Assembly: GCA_026991395.1 (NCBI GenBank)
Contig: JALXBP010000101.1
Coordinates: 1-47,519, forward strand
Length of the DNA stretch: 47,519 bases
Origin: Anaerolineae bacterium
Lineage (GTDB): Bacteria; Chloroflexota; Anaerolineae; B4-G1; SLSP01
Reading direction: 5' to 3'
Position numbers and translations under genes: made by a program. Below, piece by piece: positions 1 to 7,739 of the stretch. The notes beneath the pieces were generated by a model. It searched no databases. It was not told the origin of the DNA and saw nothing but the letters and a program-made list of their open reading frames with translations. Position 1 is the first letter of the stretch. Every line of letters begins with the position of its first letter.

Positions 1-317
1 ACTGGGGCGTCTACTACGTCAAGACCGTGCAGGATGCGATCAACGGCACCTGGAAGACCCATCAGTACTGGGGTGGCATGGCCGATGGCGTCGTCGAACT
101 GGCCGACTTCAGCCCCAAAGTCCCCCAAGAGGTCCAGGATGAGGTCAACGCCGTGAAGGACAAGATCATCAGCGGCGAGTGGGACGTCTTCTGCGGCCCC
201 ATCGTCGATCAGGACGGCAACACCGTCGTCCCCGAAGGAGAGTGTATGAGCGACGGCGATATGCTCAATATGAACTTCTTCGTTGACGGCGTTGTCGGCA
301 CCATTCCCAGCAACTAA
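1..317 (+). CDS. BMP-family (PnrA/Med-like) ABC substrate-binding lipoprotein, C-terminal part only
   Basis: The reading frame is open from the first base (frame of position 3) to the TAA at 315-317, so the gene begins outside the window. About 104 C-terminal residues are visible. They match the end of the BMP family: a YYVKTVQDAI helix, a QYWGGMADGVV segment, then IISGEWDVFCGP, DQDGNTVVPEGE and a final FFVDGVVGTIP. Such proteins are membrane-anchored and deliver solutes, typically purine nucleosides, to an ABC importer. The ATPase and two permeases directly downstream complete the importer. The signal peptide and most of the ligand pocket are outside the window, so the substrate cannot be judged. 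A stem-loop follows the stop codon. Confidence 0.9.
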   Translation, partial: WGVYYVKTVQDAINGTWKTHQYWGGMADGVVELADFSPKVPQEVQDEVNAVKDKIISGEWDVFCGPIVDQDGNTVVPEGECMSDGDMLNMNFFVDGVVGTIPSN

Positions 318-326
318 GCCGAATGC

Positions 327-357
327 GGGAGGCGGAGGTTCAACACCTCCGCCTCCC
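327..357 (+). promoter_or_regulatory. intercistronic stem-loop after the first BMP gene
   Basis: A perfect 13-bp stem (327-339 with 345-357) encloses a 5-nt loop, 10 bases after the lipoprotein stop codon. No T-run follows, so it is not a standard intrinsic terminator. In binding-protein operons such hairpins usually protect the 3' end of the binding-protein message or partly attenuate read-through, giving more binding protein than ATPase; that role is inferred here. A matching hairpin occurs at 7684-7716. Confidence 0.75.
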
Positions 358-407
358 CCACATCGACCTTGCCACCGATTTCACTCACGAGACAGAGGAC
401 TTATCCT

Positions 408-1955
408 ATGAATGACACACAGGAAACGCCGGTTCCCATCTTGGAGATGCGCGGCATCACCAAGCGTTTCCCCGGCGTGCTGGCCAACGATCACGTTGAC
501 CTGGAACTCTACCCCGGCGAGGTTTTGGCCCTCTTGGGCGAAAACGGGGCCGGCAAGAGCACGCTGATGAACATCCTCGTCGGCCTCTACCGGCCAGACG
601 AGGGCGAAATCTACGTGCGTGGCCGACGGGTGGAGATCCATTCCCCGCGCGATGCGGCGGCGCTGGGCATCGGTATGGTGCACCAGAACTTCATGCTCGT
701 ACCGACGATGACCGTAGCCGAAAACATCATCCTCGGCCTCCGCGACCTCCCCTTCGTCCCCGATCTCGCCCAGGTCAGCCAACGCATCCGCGAGATCTCG
801 GAGCGCTACAACCTCCACGTGGACCCCGACGCCTACATCTGGCAGCTCAGCGTCGGGGAACAGCAGCGGGTGGAAATCCTCAAGCTGATCTACCGCGGGG
901 CGGAAATCCTCATCCTCGATGAGCCGACCGCCGTCCTCACCCCACAGGAAGCGCGCGAACTGAACAAGGTCATCCATATGATGACCGCCGAGGGCAAGTC
1001 GGCCATCTTCATCACGCACAAGATGGAAGAGGTGATGGAGTTCTCCGACTGGGTGCGCGTGCTGCGACAGGGGAAGCTGGTCGCTGTGAAGCGCACGGCG
1101 GAGACCTCGCCGCAGGAACTGGCGCGGCTGATGGTCGGGCGCGAGGTGCTCTTCCGCCTGGAGCGCAAGCCGCGCGAACCCGGCGACGTCGTGCTGGAAC
1201 TGCAGGATGTGCATGCCGACGATGACAAGGGCCTACCGGCCCTGCGCGGCGTCTCCTTCACCATCCGCGAAGGCGAGATTCTGGGCATCGCGGGCGTGGC
1301 GGGCAACGGCCAGCGCGAACTGGCGGAGGTCATCACCGGCCTGCGCAAGGTCAAGGCAGGGCACATCTTCATCAACGGCGAAGAGGTAACGAACAAGCCG
1401 CCGCGCGAGATCATCACCCACGGTGTCAGCCACATCCCCGCCGACCGCATCGGGATGGGCGCTGTCGGCAACCTGCCCGTCGCCGACAACCTGGCGATGA
1501 AGGGCTACCGCCACGAGCCGCTGAGCAGCAAGCTGGGGATACTCAACCCGCGCCGCATCATCGATTTCGCCAGGCGGCTCATCCAGACCTACCGCATCGC
1601 CACCCCCACCCCCCAGACGCGGATCAAGTTCCTCTCCGGCGGCAACATCCAGAAGGCGATCCTCGCCCGCGAGATCAACGCCTGCAAGGGGCTGCTCGTC
1701 GCCGTCTATCCCTCGCGCGGGCTGGATGTCGGCGCGACGGAGGCGGTGCGCAAGCGCCTTCTCGAGCAGCGCGATGCCGGGAAGGCCGTCCTCCTCATCT
1801 CCGAGGACCTGGAAGAACTGCTGAGCGTCGCCGACCGCATCGCCGTCCTCTTCGAGGGGCAGGTGATGGGCATCGTCAAGTCCGACGAGGCCGACATCGA
1901 GCTTTTGGGGTTGATGATGGCCGGCATCAAAGACCCGGCTATGCTGAGGATGTGA
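408..1955 (+). CDS. double-domain ABC ATPase of a BMP-type (simple sugar/nucleoside) importer
   Basis: This 515-residue cytoplasmic ATPase has two fused nucleotide-binding domains, like YufO or RbsA. In the first domain, Walker A is GENGAGKST (about 44-52), the Q-loop glutamine is near 93, the signature is LSVGEQ (147-152) and Walker B is ILILDE (167-172). In the second, the Walker A position reads GVAGNGQRE, the usual degenerate form of this family, while LSGGN (409-413) is intact. One site is therefore probably catalytic and one structural. I chose the ATG at 408 because AGAGGA at 394-399 lies 8 nt upstream; a TTG at 369 in frame is a weaker choice. The stop lies 10 nt before the first permease. 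A paralogue lies at 7740-9290. Confidence 0.95.
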   Translation: MNDTQETPVPILEMRGITKRFPGVLANDHVDLELYPGEVLALLGENGAGKSTLMNILVGLYRPDEGEIYVRGRRVEIHSPRDAAALGIGMVHQNFMLVPTMTVAENIILGLRDLPFVPDLAQVSQRIREISERYNLHVDPDAYIWQLSVGEQQRVEILKLIYRGAEILILDEPTAVLTPQEARELNKVIHMMTAEGKSAIFITHKMEEVMEFSDWVRVLRQGKLVAVKRTAETSPQELARLMVGREVLFRLERKPREPGDVVLELQDVHADDDKGLPALRGVSFTIREGEILGIAGVAGNGQRELAEVITGLRKVKAGHIFINGEEVTNKPPREIITHGVSHIPADRIGMGAVGNLPVADNLAMKGYRHEPLSSKLGILNPRRIIDFARRLIQTYRIATPTPQTRIKFLSGGNIQKAILAREINACKGLLVAVYPSRGLDVGATEAVRKRLLEQRDAGKAVLLISEDLEELLSVADRIAVLFEGQVMGIVKSDEADIELLGLMMAGIKDPAMLRM

Positions 1956-1965
1956 GGAGGCCATC

Positions 1966-3057
1966 ATGCGTATCGTCTTCGAAAAACGCCAATCTATCTC
2001 GCGCAAGGCCCAGGTGCTCGTTCCCGTCGTCTCCCTGCTCCTCTCCCTCGTGTTGGGCGCAATCCTGCTGGCCCTGTCGAAAGCCAATCCCTGGGAGACC
2101 TACGTCGCGATGGCGAAGGGAGCTTTTGGCTCCTGGCGCAACTTCTCCGAAACGTTGGTCAAAGCCATACCGCTGATGCTGACGGGGCTGGGCATCTCGA
2201 TTGCCTTCCGTATGCAGTTCTGGAACATCGGCGCGGAGGGGCAACTCGTCTGGGGCGGGGTCGCCGCCGCCGGTGTCGCCCTTTTCTGGGCCGACAGAAT
2301 CCCCGCCGGTCTCCTGCTGCCGGCCTCGCTGCTGGCCGGGATCATCGCGGGTGGACTGTGGGCCGGTATTCCGGCCACCCTCAAAGCCTGGATCGGCGTC
2401 GATGAGACACTGACGACGCTGATGCTCAACTACGTCGCCATCCTCTACGCCGAGCACCTCTACTACGGCCCCTGGCGCGATCCGCACGGCTACGGCTTCC
2501 CCGGCACGGCGCAACTGCCGCCCGCCGCCTGGCTGCCGCGATTGGGCAACACCCGTGCCCACTTGGGGCTGCTCTTCGCCATCATCGCCGCCGCGCTGCT
2601 CTGGTTCATCTTCAAACGCACGCGCTGGGGCTTCGAACTGACGATCATCGGCGAGAACAAGACGGCAGCCCGCTACCTGGGGATCGACATCGGACGGAAC
2701 ATCGTCCTGGCACTGCTCCTCTCCGGTGCCCTCAGCGGACTGGCGGGCGCGTGCGAGGTTACCGGCGTCTCCCACCGGCTCCAGCAGGGCCTGGCCATCG
2801 GCTACGGCTACACGGCGATCATCGTCGCCTGGATGGCGCAACTCGATCCCATCGCCATCCTCTTCGTCTCCATCCTGATGGCGGCGCTGATGGTCGGCGG
2901 CGACCAGGTACAGATGATGATGGGACTGCCCGCCGCCGTGGGACTCGTGCTCCAGGGCCTCATCCTCTTCCCGCTGCTGGCGGGGAGCCTCTTCACCGAG
3001 TACAAGCTGAAGATCATCCGCGGTCGAGAAAAGGCAACGACAGGAGGCCAAGTATGA
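1966..3057 (+). CDS. BMP-type ABC importer permease, YufP-like subunit
   Basis: This 363-residue inner-membrane permease belongs to the branched-chain/simple-sugar permease superfamily (BPD_transp_2). It has a cytoplasmic basic start, about nine hydrophobic segments and the family loop WNIGAEGQ (about 86-93). A later conserved stretch, RYLGIDIGRNIVLALLLSG, is followed by HRLQQGLAIGYGYTAI. The start ATG at 1966 follows GAGGAGG with good spacing, 10 nt after the ATPase stop. Its own stop overlaps the next permease start by four bases (ATGA at 3054-3057), so the two subunits are translationally coupled and should form the heterodimeric channel. Confidence 0.93.
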   Translation: MRIVFEKRQSISRKAQVLVPVVSLLLSLVLGAILLALSKANPWETYVAMAKGAFGSWRNFSETLVKAIPLMLTGLGISIAFRMQFWNIGAEGQLVWGGVAAAGVALFWADRIPAGLLLPASLLAGIIAGGLWAGIPATLKAWIGVDETLTTLMLNYVAILYAEHLYYGPWRDPHGYGFPGTAQLPPAAWLPRLGNTRAHLGLLFAIIAAALLWFIFKRTRWGFELTIIGENKTAARYLGIDIGRNIVLALLLSGALSGLAGACEVTGVSHRLQQGLAIGYGYTAIIVAWMAQLDPIAILFVSILMAALMVGGDQVQMMMGLPAAVGLVLQGLILFPLLAGSLFTEYKLKIIRGREKATTGGQV

Positions 3058-4007
3058 TCGACCTCATCACCTCACTGCTGGCAATCACGATGCGTGCCGG
3101 GGCCTCGCTTGTCTACGCGACGGTCGGGGAGATCTACACCGAGCGTTCCGGCATCCTCAACCTGGGACTGGAGGGGATGATGCTGATGGGAGCGGTCTCC
3201 TCCTTCGCCGTCGCCTACTACACGGGGAGTCTCGTCCTCGCCGTGCTGATGGCGATGCTCGTCGGCGGGCTGCTGGCGTTGACGCATGCCTTCCTCACCG
3301 TCACGATGCGGGCCAATCAGGTCGTCAGCGGGCTGAGCATCACCCTCTTCGGCAGCGGCCTGGCCAGCTTCCTGGGGCAGCGACTCGGCCCGGCGGAGAA
3401 CAGCCACTACCTCGTCGGTCTCGTCGGCCCGAAGTTCACGCCGATCGCCGTGCCGGGGCTGAGCCAACTCCCCCTCGTCGGCCCGATCTTCAATCAGGAC
3501 CCGCTCACCTACATCCTCTACCTCCTCGTCCCCGCCGCCTGGTTCTACCTCTACAAGACCCGCGCAGGGCTGGAACTGCGGGCGGTGGGCGAAAATCCGC
3601 GCACCGCCGATGCGATGGGCGTGGACGTGGTGAAGGTGCGCTACCTCTACACGACGATAGGCGGGATGCTGACCGGGCTGGGCGGGGCGCACCTCTCGCT
3701 GGCCTACACGCCCGGCTGGTCGGAGAACATCACTGGCGGGCGCGGCTGGATCGTCATTGCGCTGGTCATCTTCGCGATGTGGAATCCGGCGCGGGCGGTG
3801 CTGGGCGCGCTCCTCTTCGGCGGCATCAACGCGGTGCAGTTCCGGCTCCAGGCCGCCGGGACGAATATCCCCGCCGCCTACCTGAACATGCTCCCCTACC
3901 TCACCACCATCGTCGTCCTCGTGGCGATGACCTGGTGGGAGGCCCTGAGCAAGCGCATCGGGGCACCGGCAGCGCTCGGCAAACCCTACATGCGGGAGGA
4001 GAAGTAA
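3054..4007 (+). CDS. BMP-type ABC importer permease, YufQ-like subunit
   Basis: This 317-residue membrane protein is the partner channel subunit of the first importer. The family signature ERSGILNLGLEGMMLMGA lies near residues 30-47. Further typical segments are RAVGENPRTADAMGVDV and GGRGWIVIALVIFAMWNP. The ATG at 3054 lies inside the stop of the preceding gene (ATGA) and is preceded by AGGAGG at 3042-3047. The frame stays open further upstream inside the previous gene, but that extension encodes no permease-like sequence and is rejected. The stop TAA directly abuts the thioesterase start at 4008. Confidence 0.93.
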   Translation: MIDLITSLLAITMRAGASLVYATVGEIYTERSGILNLGLEGMMLMGAVSSFAVAYYTGSLVLAVLMAMLVGGLLALTHAFLTVTMRANQVVSGLSITLFGSGLASFLGQRLGPAENSHYLVGLVGPKFTPIAVPGLSQLPLVGPIFNQDPLTYILYLLVPAAWFYLYKTRAGLELRAVGENPRTADAMGVDVVKVRYLYTTIGGMLTGLGGAHLSLAYTPGWSENITGGRGWIVIALVIFAMWNPARAVLGALLFGGINAVQFRLQAAGTNIPAAYLNMLPYLTTIVVLVAMTWWEALSKRIGAPAALGKPYMREEK

Positions 4008-4517
4008 ATGCCCTCGGCGCTGAACCACAACTTCACCATCCCCGAGCACTGGAAACCGCAGCCCACCTCGCGGATGTGCTTCGTCTGCGGGCGGGAGAAC
4101 ATCACCGGCCTCCAGCTCAAGTTCTACGAGGATCGAGAGGCACAGAAGGTCTATTGCCCGCTCTGGATTCCGGCGGACTACCAGGGCTATCCGGGCATCA
4201 CCCACGGCGGCATTCTGGCAACGATCCTCGACGAAATCTCCGGGCGGGCGCTGGCACTTCATCTCGGCGGCGAGGTCTTCTGGGTCACGGCAAGGATGGA
4301 GGTGCGCTACCGCAAGCCGACGCCGACCGAGCAGCCGCTAATGGCCGTCGGCTGGGTCGAAGAGACCCGCCGCCGCTCCGCCATCGTCGCCGGTGAAATC
4401 CGCCTGCCCGACGGTTCCGTCTCCGCCGAAGTCAAGTCGGTCATCGTCCAACCCGACCGCAAAACGCTGGAAGCCTGGCTGGGCAGCGCCGAAGCCGACG
4501 AGTGGAAAGTCGTCTAA
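4008..4517 (+). CDS. PaaI-family hotdog-fold thioesterase
   Basis: This 169-residue cytoplasmic protein fits the PaaI/YigI-type hotdog thioesterases, which hydrolyse acyl-CoA thioesters. A CFVCG motif at 24-28 followed by GLQLKFYE is a common opening of this subgroup. THGGILATILDE (65-76) contains the His-Gly-Gly and the acidic residue of the active-site helix. The start ATG follows the permease stop immediately and shares the GGAGGAG site at the end of the permease gene, so translation is coupled. It sits between two complete BMP-importer permease pairs, an unusual neighbour for a thioesterase. Its physiological acyl-CoA is unknown. A 63-bp gap with its own ribosome site follows. Confidence 0.88.
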   Translation: MPSALNHNFTIPEHWKPQPTSRMCFVCGRENITGLQLKFYEDREAQKVYCPLWIPADYQGYPGITHGGILATILDEISGRALALHLGGEVFWVTARMEVRYRKPTPTEQPLMAVGWVEETRRRSAIVAGEIRLPDGSVSAEVKSVIVQPDRKTLEAWLGSAEADEWKVV

Positions 4518-4580
4518 TGTCGCAAGGAGGGGACAGGCCCCACGCAGGCCATCCTCCATCGAGAAAGGAATCGTGCGCCA

Positions 4581-5669
4581 ATGAAAGGGTCTAACAGCCA
4601 CAGATTGATGATCCTGGTGCTGGCCGTCATCGGGGCCTTGCTGGTCGGAGCCTTCCTCCTGGTCATCGCCGGGGCCAACCCCATCGTCGCCTACCGCGCT
4701 ATGCTCGTCGGCCCCTTCAGCAGCCGTTACGGGCTGACCGAGACGCTGGTCAAGACGACGCCGCTGCTCCTCGTCGCGCTGGGGATCATCATCGCCTTCC
4801 GCAGCGGCATCCTCAACATCGGCGCGGAAGGGCAGATGATGATCGGCGCGCTCTGCGGCACCGCCTTCGCCCTCGCCTTCCCCAACCTGCACGGGGCCAT
4901 CCTGCTCCCCGCGACGATCCTCGTGAGCTTCCTGGGCGGGGCCTTCTGGGGTGGCATTCCCGGCTGGCTGAAGGCCAAGCTCAACGTCAACGAAATCCTC
5001 AGCACGATCATGCTCAACTCCATCGCCTGGCAGTTGATGATCTACTTCCTGCGCGGGCCGATGATCGACCCGAAGGAGCGCTCCTACGGGACGGGCGTGC
5101 CGCAGACGCAGCAACTTCCCCACCAGGTCTGGCTGGGGCGACTGCTGCCGCGCACCCGCCTCCACTGGGGGATCATCATCGCCATCGGCCTGGCGGTGCT
5201 CGTCTACATCTTCCTCTGGCGGACGAGCTTGGGCTACAAGATGCGGGCCGTCGGCGCTCAGAAGGAAGCGGCCCGCTACGCCGGGATGCCGGTGGAGCGG
5301 CTGCTCGTTCTGGCGATGGCGCTCAGCGGCGGCTTCGCGGGGATGGCGGGGATGATCGAAGTCCTCGGCATCCACCACCGGCTGATGGACGGCATCTCGG
5401 CGGGCTACGGCTTCAGCGGCATCGTCGCCGCGCTCTTCGGCCAACTCCACCCGCTGGGCGCGATCCCCGCCTCCTTCCTCTTCGGCGCGCTGATGTTGGG
5501 CGCGGATATGATGCAGCGGGCCGTCGCCATCCCCGCCGCCATCGTCTTCACCATCCAGGGGCTGGTCGTCCTCTTCGTCGTCGGCACGGACATCTTCATC
5601 CGCCGGCCCGATTTCGCCCAACGGCTCTTCCGCCGCCGACGTCCCGCAGCGCGAAAGGAGGGGGCCTGA
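4581..5669 (+). CDS. BMP-type ABC importer permease, YufP-like subunit, second system
   Basis: This 362-residue membrane permease is paralogous to the product of 1966-3057, with the loop LNIGAEGQ at 78-85 and HRLMDGISAGYGFSGIVAA in the second half. An N-terminal hydrophobic segment (about 9-30), several central helices and a basic C-terminal tail rich in Arg fit the family. GAAAGGAA at 4563-4570 lies about 10 nt before the ATG. The gene ends at TGA 5667-5669, which overlaps the next ATG by one base (TGATG). It begins the second importer, whose order (permease, permease, lipoprotein, ATPase) is a rotation of the first system's order. Confidence 0.93.
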   Translation: MKGSNSHRLMILVLAVIGALLVGAFLLVIAGANPIVAYRAMLVGPFSSRYGLTETLVKTTPLLLVALGIIIAFRSGILNIGAEGQMMIGALCGTAFALAFPNLHGAILLPATILVSFLGGAFWGGIPGWLKAKLNVNEILSTIMLNSIAWQLMIYFLRGPMIDPKERSYGTGVPQTQQLPHQVWLGRLLPRTRLHWGIIIAIGLAVLVYIFLWRTSLGYKMRAVGAQKEAARYAGMPVERLLVLAMALSGGFAGMAGMIEVLGIHHRLMDGISAGYGFSGIVAALFGQLHPLGAIPASFLFGALMLGADMMQRAVAIPAAIVFTIQGLVVLFVVGTDIFIRRPDFAQRLFRRRRPAARKEGA

Positions 5670-6601
5670 TGTTTGCGCAACTGCTCCACCCGGATGTGAT
5701 CATCGGTATCCTGGCGACCGGCGTGCGCCTCGCTACGCCCTTCCTCCTCGCCGCGTTAGGTGAGATGTTCGCCCAACGCTCCGGGGTCTACAACCTCGGC
5801 GTGGAGGGCGTGATGATGATGGGGGCCTTCAGCGGCTTCTGGGTTACGCTGACGACCGGCTCCCCTTGGCTGGGCGTCCTCGCTGCCCTCCTCATCGGCG
5901 CGGTGATGGGCCTGCTGATGGCTTTCATCAGCGTAACGCTCCAGGCGGAACAGGGGATCAGCGGCATCGGCCTGTATATGTTCGGCTGGGGCCTGGCGGG
6001 CTTCCTCTTCCGCCTCCTCGTCGGCTACGTCACGAGCGTCGATGGCTTCCACGACATCCCCCTCCCCGGCCTGAGCCGCATCCCCGTGCTCGGCACGGTC
6101 TTCTTCGACCACAACTGGATGGTCTATTTCTCCTACCTCCTCATCCCCATCACCTGGTACATCCTCTTCAAGACGACGTGGGGGCTGAAGGTGCGGGCCG
6201 TCGGCGTTACGCCGGAGGCGGCGGACACGCTCGGCGTGAGCGTCGCCCGCATCCGCTACACCTGCGTCATCATCGGCAGCATGCTCGCCGGGATGGCGGG
6301 AGCCTTCCTCACCTTGGGGCATACGAATATGTACGCCGACAACATCACGGCAGGACGAGGCTTCATCGCCGTCGCCCTCGTCTACTTCGGGCGATGGACG
6401 CCGCTGGGCATCGCGGGGGGCGCGCTGCTCTTCAGCACCGTGGATGCGCTCCAGCTCTGGATTCAGGTGCTCGGCATCGACATCCCCTACGAGTTCCCCG
6501 TCATGGCCCCCTACGTCCTGACGATCATCGTTCTCGCGCTGGTTTCCGGGCGCATCTGGCAACCGGCAGCATTAGGGAGGCCCTTCGATCGCGAAGGGTA
6601 A
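5669..6601 (+). CDS. BMP-type ABC importer permease, YufQ-like subunit, second system
   Basis: This 310-residue membrane permease is the partner of the preceding gene and a paralogue of 3054-4007. The family signature QRSGVYNLGVEGVMMMGA lies near residues 36-53. RAVGVTPEAADTLGVSV and TAGRGFIAVALVYFGRW follow in the second half. The ATG at 5669 shares one base with the upstream stop, so translation is coupled; GGAGGGGG lies just upstream. A 70-bp gap follows, with a weak 6-bp hairpin (6614-6619 with 6633-6638), before the lipoprotein gene. The channel is expected to be a heterodimer of this subunit and the product of 4581-5669. Confidence 0.93.
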   Translation: MFAQLLHPDVIIGILATGVRLATPFLLAALGEMFAQRSGVYNLGVEGVMMMGAFSGFWVTLTTGSPWLGVLAALLIGAVMGLLMAFISVTLQAEQGISGIGLYMFGWGLAGFLFRLLVGYVTSVDGFHDIPLPGLSRIPVLGTVFFDHNWMVYFSYLLIPITWYILFKTTWGLKVRAVGVTPEAADTLGVSVARIRYTCVIIGSMLAGMAGAFLTLGHTNMYADNITAGRGFIAVALVYFGRWTPLGIAGGALLFSTVDALQLWIQVLGIDIPYEFPVMAPYVLTIIVLALVSGRIWQPAALGRPFDREG

Positions 6602-6671
6602 TCTGTCGGATAAGGCTCTCTCCGTCCTGTACAGAGCCGTTCCGTTCACACAGTTTCGAGGAGGTATACCT

Positions 6672-7667
6672 ATGAAACGCTGGTCATGGATTCTGATCGT
6701 TGTTCTCCTGCTCACGACGGTCCTCACCGCCTGCGGCGGCAAGCAGGAAGCCCAGACGGAGAAGATCCGCCTGGCCCTCATCCTGCCGAGCACCATCGAC
6801 GATATGGCCTGGAGCCAGTCGATGTACGAGGGCGTCATGGCCGTGCAGAAGGAGATGGGTGAGGACAAGATGGAGGTCGCCGTCAGCGAGCGGCTGGGCA
6901 ACCCCGTCGATGCCGGGGCCGCCATCCGCCAGTACGCCGACCAGGGCTACAACATCATCATCGCCCACGGCTCGCAGTACCAGAACGTCCTGGAGGAGAT
7001 CGCGCCCGACTACCCCGACGTCTCCTTCGCCTACGGCACCGGCTACGAGGCCCACGACAACATCTTCGCCTACGACCCGCAGGCCCAGGAAGGCGCGTAC
7101 CTGCAGGGGATCATCGCCGGGATGATGACGAAGAGCAACATCATCGGCGTGGTCGGGCCGGTCGAGGCGGGCGACGCGATCAAGTACAACTACGGCTTCC
7201 AGCAGGGCGTCGAGGCGGTCAACCCCGATGCCGAGGTGCGCATCGCCTACACCGGCTCCTTCGGCGACATCGCCAAGGCCGCCGAACTGGCCAAGGCGCA
7301 CATGGATGCGGGTGCCGACTTCCTCACGGGCACGGCGCAGCAGGTCGTCGGCGCGATCAACGCGGCCAAGGAGCACGGCGGCGTCTACTGGCTCTCCAAC
7401 GACATGGACCAGAGCAGCTTAGCGCCGGAGACCGTCATCTCCGCCCAGGTCTACCACTGGGAGAAGGTCGTGCAGCAGATCATCGACGCGCACCAGAAGG
7501 GCGAGACGGGCAAGCACATCGTCCTCTCCTTCGCCAACGGCGCGCTGGAGCTGAAGTACAACCCGCAACTGGAAAGCCAGATTCCCCAAGAGGTGAAGGA
7601 CGCCGTCGAGCAGGCCAAGCAGCAGATCATCGACGGCACGCTGACGGTCAAACTGCCGGAGAACTAA
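6672..7667 (+). CDS. BMP-family ABC substrate-binding lipoprotein, second system
   Basis: This 331-residue lipoprotein has a basic start (MKR), a hydrophobic stretch and the lipobox LTAC with Cys21 as the acylation site. The mature part follows the BMP/Med fold: RLALILPSTIDDMAWSQS, then AHGSQYQ, SFAYGTGYEAHDNIFAYD, GIIAGMMTKSNIIGVVGPVE, and a late VQQIIDAHQKG. AGGAGG at 6660-6665 supports the ATG at 6672. It should capture the solute outside the membrane and hand it to the permeases encoded just upstream. PnrA relatives bind purine nucleosides, but the aromatic and acidic pocket residues differ here, so the ligand is open. It shows only moderate resemblance to the truncated protein at 1-317. 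Confidence 0.93.
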   Translation: MKRWSWILIVVLLLTTVLTACGGKQEAQTEKIRLALILPSTIDDMAWSQSMYEGVMAVQKEMGEDKMEVAVSERLGNPVDAGAAIRQYADQGYNIIIAHGSQYQNVLEEIAPDYPDVSFAYGTGYEAHDNIFAYDPQAQEGAYLQGIIAGMMTKSNIIGVVGPVEAGDAIKYNYGFQQGVEAVNPDAEVRIAYTGSFGDIAKAAELAKAHMDAGADFLTGTAQQVVGAINAAKEHGGVYWLSNDMDQSSLAPETVISAQVYHWEKVVQQIIDAHQKGETGKHIVLSFANGALELKYNPQLESQIPQEVKDAVEQAKQQIIDGTLTVKLPEN

Positions 7668-7683
7668 GACGAAGCGAAAAAGC

Positions 7684-7716
7684 GGGAGAGGAGCGCGGTT
7701 CATCAGCTCCTCTCCC
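7684..7716 (+). promoter_or_regulatory. intercistronic stem-loop after the second BMP gene
   Basis: A perfect 11-bp stem (7684-7694 with 7706-7716) encloses an 11-nt loop, 16 bases after the lipoprotein stop and 23 bases before the ATPase start. There is no T-run. Position and design repeat the hairpin at 327-357 at the equivalent junction of the first importer, while the stem sequences differ. A role in differential expression of the binding protein is inferred. Confidence 0.72.
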
Positions 7717-7739
7717 ACCTGCCGAAAAGGAGTACGCAG

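Noticed and set aside
327-357. Stem-loop as an intrinsic terminator of the first lipoprotein gene
   Set aside because: There is no T-run after the stem, and the downstream ATPase lacks a visible promoter of its own. An intercistronic hairpin is the better reading.
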